Below, piece by piece: positions 34,690-43,053 of a DNA stretch of 64,000 bases (position 1 is the first letter of the stretch; each line of letters starts with the position of its first letter). Location: the NCBI RefSeq assembly GCF_014490725.1, contig NZ_JACOQL010000004.1:434001-498000 (forward strand). Direction: 5' to 3'. The notes below the pieces were generated by a model. It had not been told where the DNA came from. It did not search any database and worked only from the letters and a program-made list of their open reading frames with translations. Source of the stretch: Paracoccus amoyensis. Lineage in GTDB: Bacteria > Pseudomonadota > Alphaproteobacteria > Rhodobacterales > Rhodobacteraceae. Position numbers and translations under genes: made by a program.

Positions 34690-35997
34690 ATGATGCGATT
34701 CTTGCCGATAGTCATTGTCGTTTTATGCTCGCTTCTGCTTCAGCCTGGTTGGGGGCCGGACGGACCCGTCTGGGTCGGCGCGGCCCATGCGCAGGATGAT
34801 GACGACGACGACGATGCCCCCCGCCAGCGCCGCATGCGCGCGAATGACGATGATGATGACGGCCCCGTGCGTCGCCGTGCCCCGGCAAGGGTTGCCGCCC
34901 CATTGCCACAACGCGCACCGAACGAAATTCTGGTTCGTGGCCTGTCGGATGAAGATTTGGCGGGTCTGGAAGGGCAGGGCTTCGCCGTCCTGCAGCGCCG
35001 CGACCTGTCCGACGGGCTGTCATTGACCCGGTTGCGCAAACCGCAATCGCTGACCATGGCCGATGCGCGGCGCACGGTTCGTCAGTTGCAATCGCCCCAA
35101 GGTGCGGACTTCAACCACTACTATCGCACCGAACAGGCTGCGGAATGTCAGGGCGTCGATTGCCTTGCTCGCGACATGATCGAATGGCCCGCGACAGCGG
35201 GCTGTGGTGATCTGCCCCTGATCGGCATGGTGGATACCGGCCTGAACGCCGAACATGCGGCGCTGTCAGATGCGGCGATCAGGTTGCATCGGGTTGAAAC
35301 CCAAAGCCCGATTTCCGATCAACTGCACGGCACGGCGGTTGCCTCGCTTCTGGTTGGCGACAGCGCCAGCCGCTCACCCGGGTTGGTGCCGCAGGCGCAG
35401 CTTGTCGCGGTGGACGCCTTTCACAAGGATCAAAAGGATCAGCGGGCCGATGCCTTTGCCCTGATCGAGGCGCTGGATTATCTGGCCAGCCAGAATGTCC
35501 GGGTCATCAACCTGTCGTTGGCCGGTCCCCCGAACCGTGCCTTGGAACGGGAAATTCGGGAATTGGAGGAGGCCGGGATCGTGGTCGTGGCGGCGGCCGG
35601 CAATAATGGCCCGTCGGCAAAGCCCGCCTATCCCGCCGCCTATGATCAGGTCATTGCGGTGACGGCGGTGGATCGTCGCGGGCAGGTTTATCGCCGGGCC
35701 AACCGGGGCGAGCATATCGACATTGCGGCCCCCGGCGTCGATGTCTGGACCGCCGCCTCGATCAGCGGGGCACGCACGAAAACCGGCACATCCTATGCTG
35801 CGCCGTTCGTGACGGCGGCGGTGGCGATGATGCTGCAACGTCACCCGGATCTGACGCCCGTGCAGGTGCGCGAACGCATTGTCCAGAATGCGCGGGATCT
35901 GGGCGATGCGGGCCGCGATCACGTCTTTGGCCAAGGGCTGCTGACGCCGCCGCGGGGCTGCGACGCGCCCGTGCCAACCGCGCCATCGGCGGGATGA
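34690..35997 (+). CDS. Secreted S8 subtilisin-family serine protease with Asp-rich N-terminus
   Basis: A 435-residue exported protease. The signal peptide ends at AAHAQ (about residue 35). The mature N-terminus has two poly-Asp runs (D7 and D5) separated by Arg-rich stretches, then a propeptide-like domain. The catalytic triad is visible: Asp182 in MVDTGLN, His213 in LHGTAVAS and Ser368 in GTSYAAPF, with the oxyanion Asn in AAAGNNGPS. Four Cys residues in the mature protein could form disulfides. The start at 34690 has AGGGGA upstream. It is divergent from the ECF sigma/anti-sigma pair, 97 bases apart. Confidence 0.92.
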   Translation: MMRFLPIVIVVLCSLLLQPGWGPDGPVWVGAAHAQDDDDDDDAPRQRRMRANDDDDDGPVRRRAPARVAAPLPQRAPNEILVRGLSDEDLAGLEGQGFAVLQRRDLSDGLSLTRLRKPQSLTMADARRTVRQLQSPQGADFNHYYRTEQAAECQGVDCLARDMIEWPATAGCGDLPLIGMVDTGLNAEHAALSDAAIRLHRVETQSPISDQLHGTAVASLLVGDSASRSPGLVPQAQLVAVDAFHKDQKDQRADAFALIEALDYLASQNVRVINLSLAGPPNRALEREIRELEEAGIVVVAAAGNNGPSAKPAYPAAYDQVIAVTAVDRRGQVYRRANRGEHIDIAAPGVDVWTAASISGARTKTGTSYAAPFVTAAVAMMLQRHPDLTPVQVRERIVQNARDLGDAGRDHVFGQGLLTPPRGCDAPVPTAPSAG

Positions 35998-35998
35998 T

Positions 35999-36439
35999 TC
36001 AGTCGGTCGTCCCGGTCCCGGCTTGCAAGACCGCATTCTGATAGCCGGTGCCCGCAATATCGGTGCAAAGGTCGGCCCAATCACACCGCACGCAGGCCGA
36101 TCGCGTCTGTGCCGCAGCAAAACCCTTGCGCATCACGGCAACAATCTCGGGCGTCAGCGACAGGCGGATACCGGCGCGAATGCCGCGATCCAGCAGCTTG
36201 CCCACGTCATAGGCGGCGGCTGCGTCGCGGATGTCGATGGTGGCATTGCGGCAATGCGCACTTGGATCGTTCAGCATGGGGGTGCAGATATCGTCGGGAC
36301 CATGCACGATCAAAACATCCTCGCCCGCGTCGATGCGCTTCGCGATAGCCGTCAGCCCCGCGATGAAAGCGGGGCTGTAGCCTTTGCCGACATAGGTCAG
36401 CAAACAGAGCAAATGATGCGGACGAAGCCGCACGGTCAT
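35999..36439 (-). CDS. DUF1284 domain protein, Cys-rich
   Basis: A 146-residue cytoplasmic protein matching DUF1284 (N-terminal LRPHHLLCLLTYVGKGYS). Conserved Cys residues at about positions 12, 51, 63 and a CVRCDWADLC cluster near 116-125 suggest an iron-sulfur cluster or other metal, as has been proposed for the family; no function is established. It starts 5 bases after the bioY stop, so the two form an operon under the BioR box. It is convergent with the protease gene. Confidence 0.87.
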   Translation of the reverse strand: MTVRLRPHHLLCLLTYVGKGYSPAFIAGLTAIAKRIDAGEDVLIVHGPDDICTPMLNDPSAHCRNATIDIRDAAAAYDVGKLLDRGIRAGIRLSLTPEIVAVMRKGFAAAQTRSACVRCDWADLCTDIAGTGYQNAVLQAGTGTTD

Positions 36440-36444
36440 AGCAG

Positions 36445-37011
36445 TTATGCCCGGTTGCGACCGATCAGGCGCAGCGTCATCGCGCCCAGGCCGGATTTCA
36501 GAACTGCACCGATCAGGAAGGGCGTGACACCCAAGGCGATCGCCTTTTCAACGCCGATCATCGCCGCCAGCCATGTCGCGCCCAGCACCAGGCACAGCAG
36601 GTTGCCGATCAACATGGCCGCAAAGGCCAGCCCCGGATTGCCGCCGTTCCAGCCCCGCTGGGCCAGCCAGCCGGTCACCGCCGCAACAATCGGGAAGGCC
36701 AGCAGATAGCCGCCAGTGGGGCCGAAGAAATGGGCGATCCCGGCCGCGCCGCCTGCAAGGACAGGCATTCCCGCTGCGCCTTCGGCCAGCCATGCGATCA
36801 CGGTTGCCGCGCCCAGTCGCCAGCCATACAGTGCCCCGATCAGCGTCACGGCAAAAGTTTGCATGGTGATCGGCACAGGGATCATCGGCACTTCGATATA
36901 GGACGAAATCGCCAGAAACACCGTGCCCAGAAAGACGGCGGCGACTTGCAGGCCCAGTGATCGGCCTTGCAGGTTCAGCGGGCCGTAAGAGGTCGTCGGA
37001 TTGCGCATCAT
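36445..37011 (-). CDS. bioY: Biotin transporter substrate-binding protein BioY
   Basis: A 188-residue S-component of the ECF-type biotin transporter, with six predicted membrane helices. Family segments include IEVPMIPVPITMQTFAVTLIGALYGWRLG and FFGPTGGYLLAFP. BioM and BioN genes are not adjacent; solitary BioY proteins are known to transport biotin. The start at 37011 is preceded by AAGGAA at 6 bases and, just upstream, an exact BioR box. It is followed by the DUF1284 gene in the same operon. Confidence 0.94.
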   Translation of the reverse strand: MMRNPTTSYGPLNLQGRSLGLQVAAVFLGTVFLAISSYIEVPMIPVPITMQTFAVTLIGALYGWRLGAATVIAWLAEGAAGMPVLAGGAAGIAHFFGPTGGYLLAFPIVAAVTGWLAQRGWNGGNPGLAFAAMLIGNLLCLVLGATWLAAMIGVEKAIALGVTPFLIGAVLKSGLGAMTLRLIGRNRA

Positions 37012-37028
37012 CGGGGTTCCTTGTCGAA

Positions 37029-37038
37029 TTATAGATAA
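37029..37038 (-). promoter_or_regulatory. BioR operator upstream of bioY
   Basis: TTATAGATAA (TTATCTATAA on the bioY strand) matches the published alphaproteobacterial BioR consensus TTATMKATAA exactly. It sits 17 bases before the bioY start and directly downstream of the bioR gene. Repression of bioY by biotin-responsive BioR is the expected role. Confidence 0.85.
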
Positions 37039-37111
37039 TTTCGCGTGGTTCATGGCGAAGTTACCCATAAACCAGATATGAAAACAAGAATGGTGACGCT
37101 ATCGGTGCAGC

Positions 37112-37741
37112 TTAGCCGAATTTCCGGGGGTTTTTGCCGGTCCACTGAACGTGGCGGCCCAGCAGCGCAGCAGCAGTTTCCACCTGACCGGCCCGAAGTG
37201 CTGCCAGAATCGCGCGGTGATCGCGGTCAGTCGGTGCTTCCCAGGTTGCGCGCCACCCTGCCAGCAGGAACCGGGAACTTGCGGTCTGCAGATCCTCGAT
37301 GGTTTTCAGCAGGCGCGGCATCCGGCATGGCGTCAGGATCAGCCGATGAAAGCGGCGGTTGGCCTCGTCCCAGTTGTGAACATCCTTGGCGTGTTCGCCC
37401 GCCCGCGTGGCCTCTTCTGCTTCGGCCAATATCGCGGCCGTCAGATGTGGGGCGGCCTTGCGCAGGGCCAGCACCTCTAGTGCGGCGCGCATTTCCGAAA
37501 TCTCTCGCAGCTCATCAATGCTGAAACCCGCCACGCGAAAGCCGCGGCGTGGTTCGCTCAGCGCCAGCTCTTGCGCCTCTAGCTGGCGAAAGGCTTCGCG
37601 GACGGGCACATGGCTGGCACCGAATTCAGCGGCGATGTGATCCTGACGCAGCTTGGCGCCAGCCGGGATTTTCCCGGTGACGATCCGCTGCGCCAATTCG
37701 CGACTGATCCGAAGGGCCAAGGGTTCTTTGGGCTGATCCAT
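37112..37741 (-). CDS. bioR: GntR-family biotin regulator BioR
   Basis: A 209-residue GntR regulator of the FadR/VanR group, with a winged helix (about residues 10-70, including KLRQDHIAAEFGASHVPVREAFRQLEAQ) and an all-helical FCD ligand domain. Its assignment as BioR rests on the adjacent exact BioR box and bioY, a linkage documented for alphaproteobacteria including Paracoccus. A weaker 7/10 match (TGATAGATTT) lies at 37749-37758 before its own start, which might allow autoregulation. It lies 54 bases downstream of the DUF924 gene. Confidence 0.88.
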   Translation of the reverse strand: MDQPKEPLALRISRELAQRIVTGKIPAGAKLRQDHIAAEFGASHVPVREAFRQLEAQELALSEPRRGFRVAGFSIDELREISEMRAALEVLALRKAAPHLTAAILAEAEEATRAGEHAKDVHNWDEANRRFHRLILTPCRMPRLLKTIEDLQTASSRFLLAGWRATWEAPTDRDHRAILAALRAGQVETAAALLGRHVQWTGKNPRKFG

Positions 37742-37795
37742 ACGATGCTGATAGATTTCGACCCGCGCTGCGTCCAGCAGGAAAGCTGCGGTTGT

Positions 37796-38341
37796 TCAGA
37801 ACCCCTTATGCGTTTCCATATATTCGATTTCCTCGGGCGTGCTTTCGCGACCCAATGGGGCGTTGCGATGCGGAAAGCGCCCGAATTTTTCGATCACATC
37901 CCGATGGGCGATGGCGAAGCGCAATGAATTTTCATTGCCCAACCCCTCGTAAAACGTCACCGAGGCATTCTGATCCATCAGTTTTTCGCTGTGCATGTAG
38001 GGCAGATAGAAAAACTGCCGCCGCGTGGGGTCGACGAATTTATCATCTTCGCGGTCGATGGAACGGCGGGCGTAATTCAGCGCGATATCATTGCTTTCAA
38101 AAGCCCGCGCCGTGCCGCGAAAGATGTTGCGTGGAAACTGATCCAAGGTGATGACCAGCGCCAGCGCGTCTTCCGGCGTGTCCATCCACTGTTCCAGCTT
38201 GCCGGCATGGGCGGCCTCATAGGTGTCGCTGAATTCATCCTTGATCCGCTGATCGACCTGATCCGATTTTTCGAACCACAGCTTCGACATCTCATCCGAG
38301 AACCAGAAATCGCGCACGTCTTTCGGGGTTTTGACTGTCAT
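37796..38341 (-). CDS. DUF924 family protein
   Basis: A 181-residue helical (TPR-like) protein of the DUF924 family, with its hallmark segments DVRDFWF at the N-terminus, LALVITLDQFPRNIFRGTARAF (about residues 58-79) and FFYLPYMHSEKL. Its function is unknown. The start at 38341 (MTVKTPKDVRD) is chosen over an ATG 36 bases upstream because the family begins here and a GAAAGAA stretch precedes it. It is closely followed by bioR on the same strand. Confidence 0.9.
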   Translation of the reverse strand: MTVKTPKDVRDFWFSDEMSKLWFEKSDQVDQRIKDEFSDTYEAAHAGKLEQWMDTPEDALALVITLDQFPRNIFRGTARAFESNDIALNYARRSIDREDDKFVDPTRRQFFYLPYMHSEKLMDQNASVTFYEGLGNENSLRFAIAHRDVIEKFGRFPHRNAPLGRESTPEEIEYMETHKGF

Positions 38342-38354
38342 CACCAATTCTTTC

Positions 38355-39287
38355 TTATGGCAGGGGAATATGTTCATCGCGGTCGGTCGGGGGCAGGTCG
38401 AACAGGCCCTGTCCCCAACGGGCTTCCCGCCATTCGCGTTTCGCCTCTTCGATCTTTTCTTCGGATGAGGCGACGAAGTTCCACCAGATATAGCGCGGCC
38501 CGTTCAGCGTCGCACCGCCAAGCGCCATCAGCCGCGCGCCGCGTTCGCCCGCCTGCACCGTGATCTTGTCGCCGGGACGAAAGATCATCATCTGTCCCGC
38601 CGCATAGCTTTGCCCGGAAATCGAGATCGAGCCTTCGGTGATGTAGATCCCGCGATCTTCGTGATTGTCGGGCATCGGGAACAGGGCACCCGCAGCCAGG
38701 GTCACATCAAGATAAAAGGTTTCGGAATACATCTGTGCAGGGGCAGTTTCGCCATAGGCGCTGCCAAGGATCAGCTTGGCGTCGATCCCCTGATCCCTGA
38801 TTTCCGGCAAAGCTTCCTTGCCGTGATGTTCAAAGGTCGGCTCCATATCCTCGTATTGTTCGGGCAGGGCGATCCATGTCTGGATGCCGAACAGGCTGTG
38901 CGGGCCCGAACGCCCGGCTTCCGACGTCCGCTCGGAATGGCTGACACCCTTGCCCGCCACCATCCAGTTCAATGCACCGGGCCGGATGATCTGGTCGCTG
39001 CCGATGCTGTCGCGATGGTGAAAATCGCCACGATACAGATAGGTGACGGTGCCAAGGCCAATATGGGGATGCGGGCGCACATCGACGCCCTGACCTGTCA
39101 GGAACTCGGCCGGTCCGGCCTGATCGAAGAAGATGAAGGGGCCGACCATCTGGCGTTTGGGCGCGGGCAGTGCGCGGCGCACCTCGAACCCGCCCAGATC
39201 GCGCGAACGTGGGATAATCAGGGTTTCAATCGCGTCCGCGCCAATCTCATCGGGACAACCGGGCGTCAGGGCGGGGTTCCAGCTCAT
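38355..39287 (-). CDS. Pirin family protein
   Basis: A 310-residue bicupin. The N-terminal cupin has the metal-binding residues in RPHPHIGLGTVTYLYRGDFHHRDS, and the second cupin carries the family segment GDKITVQAGERGARLMALGG. Bacterial pirins can act as quercetinases, which cleave flavonols, or as regulators of central metabolism; sequence alone does not decide. It is divergent from the VOC-hydrolase gene at 39449 and only 13 bases from the DUF924 gene downstream. Confidence 0.92.
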   Translation of the reverse strand: MSWNPALTPGCPDEIGADAIETLIIPRSRDLGGFEVRRALPAPKRQMVGPFIFFDQAGPAEFLTGQGVDVRPHPHIGLGTVTYLYRGDFHHRDSIGSDQIIRPGALNWMVAGKGVSHSERTSEAGRSGPHSLFGIQTWIALPEQYEDMEPTFEHHGKEALPEIRDQGIDAKLILGSAYGETAPAQMYSETFYLDVTLAAGALFPMPDNHEDRGIYITEGSISISGQSYAAGQMMIFRPGDKITVQAGERGARLMALGGATLNGPRYIWWNFVASSEEKIEEAKREWREARWGQGLFDLPPTDRDEHIPLP

Positions 39288-39448
39288 AATATCCTCCGGT
39301 GATTTCTTGCAGCCTATGCTGTTTCGGCCGGAACGGCCAACCCCGAACGCGTTCGTATTTCGCGAACTTGGGGTTGCGTCCGATTTGGGTGGCGCCGCGC
39401 GGCGCGAACCCGCATCTTGGGCGCAAGGTTAGGAATAAGAGGTGCGAA

Positions 39449-40960
39449 ATGACCAGCGGTATCCATCACGTCACGGCGATCACCCGTGATGTGCAGGCAA
39501 ATGTGGATTTCTGGATGGGGTTCATCGGCCTGTCATTGGTCAAGCAGACCGCCGGGTTCGAGGACGCGGATCAGTTGCACCTGTTCTATGGCGATCCACA
39601 GGGCAGCCCCGGATCATTGATCAGTTTTCTGGTCTGGCAGGGCGGCGCACGCGGTCGCGTAGGCCACGGGCAAGTGGCCGAGATTTCACTGGCCATCCCC
39701 CGTGGCCGTATCGGCGACTGGCTGACCCGCGCCATGCAGCAACGCATGCAGATCGAGGGGCCAAGCCGTGAATTTGGCGAACCTGTCCTGCGGCTGAAAG
39801 ACCCGGATGGCATCATCGTCAAGCTGGTCGGAACGGATGTGCCCGATGCCGGCTGGCCTGCCGCACCGCACAGCATCCGCGCCGTCACGATCTGGAGCGA
39901 TGTTCCCGAACAGACCATCCATTTCCTATCGCAATTCGGCTTCCGTCAGGATCAGACCGATGGCAGCCTGACGCGGATGGTGTCGGATACCGATGTGCTG
40001 GATATTCGCGATGCCTCGGGCTTTGTGCCGGGTATTCCGGGGACGGGAACGATTGACCATGTTGCATTGCGCGTGGCCGATGTGCCGGAACTGGACGGGC
40101 TGCAAAAGGCGCTGTCGGGCCGCAACAGCGGCGTCACCTATCACGACCGCAAATATTTCCAGTCGCTTTACGTCCGCGAACCCGGTGAGACGCTGATCGA
40201 ACTGGCGACCGACGGGCCCGGCATGACCGTTGACGAAACCGTGGATCAACTGGGCCGGACCCTGATGATCCCTCCGCATTTCGAGGATACGCCCGACCTG
40301 CGGGTCCGGCTGCCGCAATTCGCCCGACCGGGCGAGGAAAGGATACCGATGCGCGATCTGCCTTTTGAACATCGCCTGCGCCAACCCGATGCGCCGGATG
40401 GGTCAACCGTCGTCTTGTTGCACGGCACTGGCGGCAACGAATCCGATCTGCTGCCGCTGGGCAGCCGCATCGCCCCCGATGCGACGCTGTTGGGCGTGCG
40501 TGGCCGCTCGACCGAGGAAGGCATCGCCCGTTTCTTCCGTCGCAATTCCATGACCACCTTCGATCAGGATGACATCCGGTCCGAGGCCGAGGCTTTCGCC
40601 GCCTTCCTGCAAGGCGCAAAGGCGGCCTATGGGCTGGACCCGGACAAGGCCACGGTATTGGGCTATTCCAACGGGGCGAATTTTGCCGCCGCCGTGATGG
40701 CGCTGCATCCGGGCTTGATCAAACGCGCGATCCTGATCCGCCCCATGGCGGTGCTGGATGATCTTCCGCAGGTCGATCTGACGGACGCGAAAGTGCTGAC
40801 ATTGACCGGAGCGCGCGATCCTTATGGCCAATACGCCCCGCGTCTGAACGACTGGCTGCGCGACAATGGTGCCGATCTGGATGCCCAGATTGTTCAGGCT
40901 GGGCACGAGCTGTCACAGGCTGACCTGGCCTTGGCTGCCGACTGGATGAAAGGAGCCTGA
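39449..40960 (+). CDS. Fusion of glyoxalase-fold (VOC) dioxygenase-like protein and alpha/beta hydrolase
   Basis: A 503-residue two-part protein. Residues 1-about 300 are two VOC modules (GIHHVTAITRD, TIDHVALRVADV, and [15 protein letters not shown]) resembling the ring-cleaving-dioxygenase-like MhqO/MhqA proteins. Residues about 310-503 are a carboxylesterase/phospholipase with HGTGGNESDL, the nucleophile motif GYSNGAN (Ser about residue 410), GARDPYG (Asp) and QAGHELS (His), like Bacillus MhqD. In Bacillus these are separate proteins of a quinone-stress regulon. The start at 39449 has AGAGGTG upstream. It is coupled to the small acetyltransferase-like gene, one base apart. Confidence 0.9.
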   Translation: MTSGIHHVTAITRDVQANVDFWMGFIGLSLVKQTAGFEDADQLHLFYGDPQGSPGSLISFLVWQGGARGRVGHGQVAEISLAIPRGRIGDWLTRAMQQRMQIEGPSREFGEPVLRLKDPDGIIVKLVGTDVPDAGWPAAPHSIRAVTIWSDVPEQTIHFLSQFGFRQDQTDGSLTRMVSDTDVLDIRDASGFVPGIPGTGTIDHVALRVADVPELDGLQKALSGRNSGVTYHDRKYFQSLYVREPGETLIELATDGPGMTVDETVDQLGRTLMIPPHFEDTPDLRVRLPQFARPGEERIPMRDLPFEHRLRQPDAPDGSTVVLLHGTGGNESDLLPLGSRIAPDATLLGVRGRSTEEGIARFFRRNSMTTFDQDDIRSEAEAFAAFLQGAKAAYGLDPDKATVLGYSNGANFAAAVMALHPGLIKRAILIRPMAVLDDLPQVDLTDAKVLTLTGARDPYGQYAPRLNDWLRDNGADLDAQIVQAGHELSQADLALAADWMKGA

Positions 40961-40961
40961 G

Positions 40962-41264
40962 ATGCAGGAAATCGAGGTCACGAAAGAGGATCTGGGCGGC
41001 GGTCAGGGCCGTTACGTCGCCCGGATTGATGGGAACAATGCCGAGGCGGAACTGGTTTTCATCACGCGTGGCGCCAATCTGATCAGCGCGGACCACACCT
41101 TCGCCCCGCCGGTCCTGCGTGGCACGGGCGCGGCCTTTGCCCTTGTGCAGGCAATGGTTGATGATGCGCGGAAAAACGGCTTCAAGGTGATCCCGCGTTG
41201 TTCCTATGTCGTCGCCCAGGCGGAAAAGCATCCCGATTGGGCGGATGCGTTTGTAGCTGGGTGA
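40962..41264 (+). CDS. Small GNAT-like N-acetyltransferase family protein (COG2388 type)
   Basis: A 100-residue protein of the small GNAT group (YjdJ/Gtt1-like), with the family segments ADHTFAPPVLRGTGAAFALVQAMVDDARKNG, where RGTGxA binds the acyl-CoA pyrophosphate, and KVIPRCSYV. Human and bacterial relatives are poorly characterised. It starts one base after the VOC-hydrolase fusion, so both are in one operon. A decayed IS5-type element begins right after it. Confidence 0.87.
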   Translation: MQEIEVTKEDLGGGQGRYVARIDGNNAEAELVFITRGANLISADHTFAPPVLRGTGAAFALVQAMVDDARKNGFKVIPRCSYVVAQAEKHPDWADAFVAG

Positions 41265-41289
41265 GTGAGGTTGCCTTCGTCATGGGCCA

Positions 41290-41714
41290 CACAAGACGCT
41301 TTACAACCGTTGGAAGCGCCGGCGCGACAAGAGTGTTTTCGCCCGGATGATGGCCGGTCTGGCCGCTCGCCCTGTTCGTCACCGCCGGACAGGTCAGCGA
41401 CGGCATCGGTGCGCGGGCACTCCTGTCCAGCCCGCCGAAGGTAGACTGCTTGCTCGGGGACCCGGGCCATGACGCTGGCTGATTCAGGGAAGCGTTGCAG
41501 CACGAAGCGATACGTGCCCGCATTCCGGATCGAAATCAGCGCAGGACGACCGTGAAATACGGCCAGCGTCGCGACAGGCGGCGTAACCGCATCGAGATCA
41601 TGTTCGGACGCCTCAAGGATTGGAGGCGCCCGGCGACCCGCTACGACCGATGCCCGAAGTCTTCCTCTCCGCCGTCGCAGGCGCAGCAACCGTCATCCAT
41701 TGGCTATCAGTCCT
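41290..41714 (+). pseudogene. IS5-family transposase remnant, decayed
   Basis: Translation in shifting frames gives recognisable pieces of an IS5-family transposase: KTLYNRWKRRRDKSVFARM (41293 on), FVTAGQVSDGIGARALLSS, FREALQHEAIRARIPDRNQ, RRRNRIEIMFGRLKDWRR and VFLSAVAGAATVIHWL. Between the first two pieces about 60 residues, including the first catalytic Asp region, are missing. A TGA at 41480-41482 replaces the Trp codon in the DADW-like segment, and one base is missing after YDRCPK near 41660. The element cannot encode an active enzyme. I could not identify terminal inverted repeats. Confidence 0.82.
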
Positions 41715-41739
41715 GACCCTCAGGACGTGGCCTCCCTGC

Positions 41740-42501
41740 TCACACGAATCGGAATTGCGTTCCCCAAGGGTCGCTGGAGGCGGTGCCCTGACGGGCGCTG
41801 TCGCGCACCACCACCTCGGCCAGTCCCAGCCTGTTTGCGTCGCGCGGGCCTGCGCCGCGGCTGTTCCAGACATTTCCGGCGATCTGGTGGTGATAGCCGT
41901 TCCACCCATACCAGGCGCCGCCGGGGGCGTCGTAGGTTCGGGTCAGGCCCAGATCGCCGGTAAAGAATGCATCGGCGGGGTTCAGATCACCGACTTGCAG
42001 ATGGACATGGCCAACCGTGCTACCAACCGGCGCGCCGGCCCAGGGGGCTTGGGCGTCGGCCAGCAGATCGTTCAGGTCCAGCCGCCGCGTATACATTTCG
42101 ATCCGGTTGCCGGTTTTGGTCCAATGATCCATCGGGCGATCCTGATAGATCTCGATGCCGTTGCCTTCGGGATCATCCAGATACAGTGCCTCGCTGACGC
42201 CGTGATCGGATGCACCGGTCAGGCGGATGCCGTTATCGGCGGCGTGACGTGTCCATGCCGCCAGATCGGCACGGGTCGGCAGCAGAAAGGCGGTGTGAAA
42301 CAGCCCGGCCTGACGGGCATCGCGCGGTTTGGCAGCAGCGTCACGGCGCAGTTCCAGCAGGACCTGATCACCCGCCCCCAGACGTCGCGTTTCCGCATCG
42401 CCACCCAAGGGAGCAAGCCCAATCGCCTTTTCATAGAAATCCGCCATGCCGTTCAGATCGAAAACGGTCAGGGCAACGTGGTCGATAGTGGGTTCGGACA
42501 T
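41740..42501 (-). CDS. VOC family protein, CatE-like (catechol 2,3-dioxygenase-like)
   Basis: A 253-residue two-module glyoxalase-fold protein. The candidate metal ligands are visible: His in TIDHVALTVFD (near residue 8), His in GHVHLQVGDL and Glu near the C-terminus (LGLAEVVV), plus DDPEGNGIEIYQDR in the first module. It resembles Bacillus CatE and related extradiol dioxygenases, some of which act in quinol detoxification. It follows the DoxX gene by 29 bases on the same strand. CatE and DoxX proteins are also paired in Bacillus (catDE). Confidence 0.9.
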   Translation of the reverse strand: MSEPTIDHVALTVFDLNGMADFYEKAIGLAPLGGDAETRRLGAGDQVLLELRRDAAAKPRDARQAGLFHTAFLLPTRADLAAWTRHAADNGIRLTGASDHGVSEALYLDDPEGNGIEIYQDRPMDHWTKTGNRIEMYTRRLDLNDLLADAQAPWAGAPVGSTVGHVHLQVGDLNPADAFFTGDLGLTRTYDAPGGAWYGWNGYHHQIAGNVWNSRGAGPRDANRLGLAEVVVRDSARQGTASSDPWGTQFRFV

Positions 42502-42530
42502 GGTCGTTTCCTTTTGATCGCGGGTTTCGG

Positions 42531-42941
42531 TCAGTCGCGGGTTGCGGCGGCGTGGCCTGCGCCAAGCAGCGCCTGGACCAGCAGGGCGATTGCCCAGAAT
42601 GCGGGATATTCCCAGCCACCGCCCTCATTGGTGAAGAAGAAGCCGTTGACGCCGTGGCTGAAGATGATCGTGCCCAGCATCAGTGGGATCAGGATAAGGG
42701 AAACCAGCCGCACTTGAAAACCGATGATCAGTGCGATGGCGCCCAGAACCTCGATCGCGATGGTCACATAGGCCATGAACCCCGGCAAGCCGACGGATTG
42801 AAAGAACTGGGCCGTGCCTGCCGGTGTAAAGACCGCGATCTTCAGCCAGGCATGGGCCAGAAACAGCACGCCCAGCGTGATGCGCAGGATCAGCGCGGCA
42901 AGGCCGGGATTGTTCAGGCGGGTGTTGAGTTGGTTCAGCAT
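42531..42941 (-). CDS. DoxX family membrane protein
   Basis: A 136-residue protein with four predicted membrane helices. The segments LILRITLGVLFLAHAWLKI and FFQSVGLPGFMAYVTIAIEVLGAIALI are characteristic of the DoxX/CatD group. DoxX-family proteins are linked to quinone and thiol redox stress in several bacteria. It is directly upstream of the CatE-like gene in what looks like a catDE-type pair, about 110 bases after a LysR gene on the same strand. Confidence 0.9.
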   Translation of the reverse strand: MLNQLNTRLNNPGLAALILRITLGVLFLAHAWLKIAVFTPAGTAQFFQSVGLPGFMAYVTIAIEVLGAIALIIGFQVRLVSLILIPLMLGTIIFSHGVNGFFFTNEGGGWEYPAFWAIALLVQALLGAGHAAATRD

Positions 42942-43053
42942 GTCGTTCCTTTCAGGCCGCTATGGGCTGTTTGGGTTGTTGACATGCCATCTAGGCCAAG
43001 ATGGGTTTGGCGATAATCCGTAGAGTTGGAAGACTATTATTTCCAATATGGAA

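Noticed and set aside
37749..37758. Second BioR box before bioR
   Set aside because: Only 7 of 10 bases match and the flanking arms are not symmetric; noted in the bioR entry but not called as a feature.
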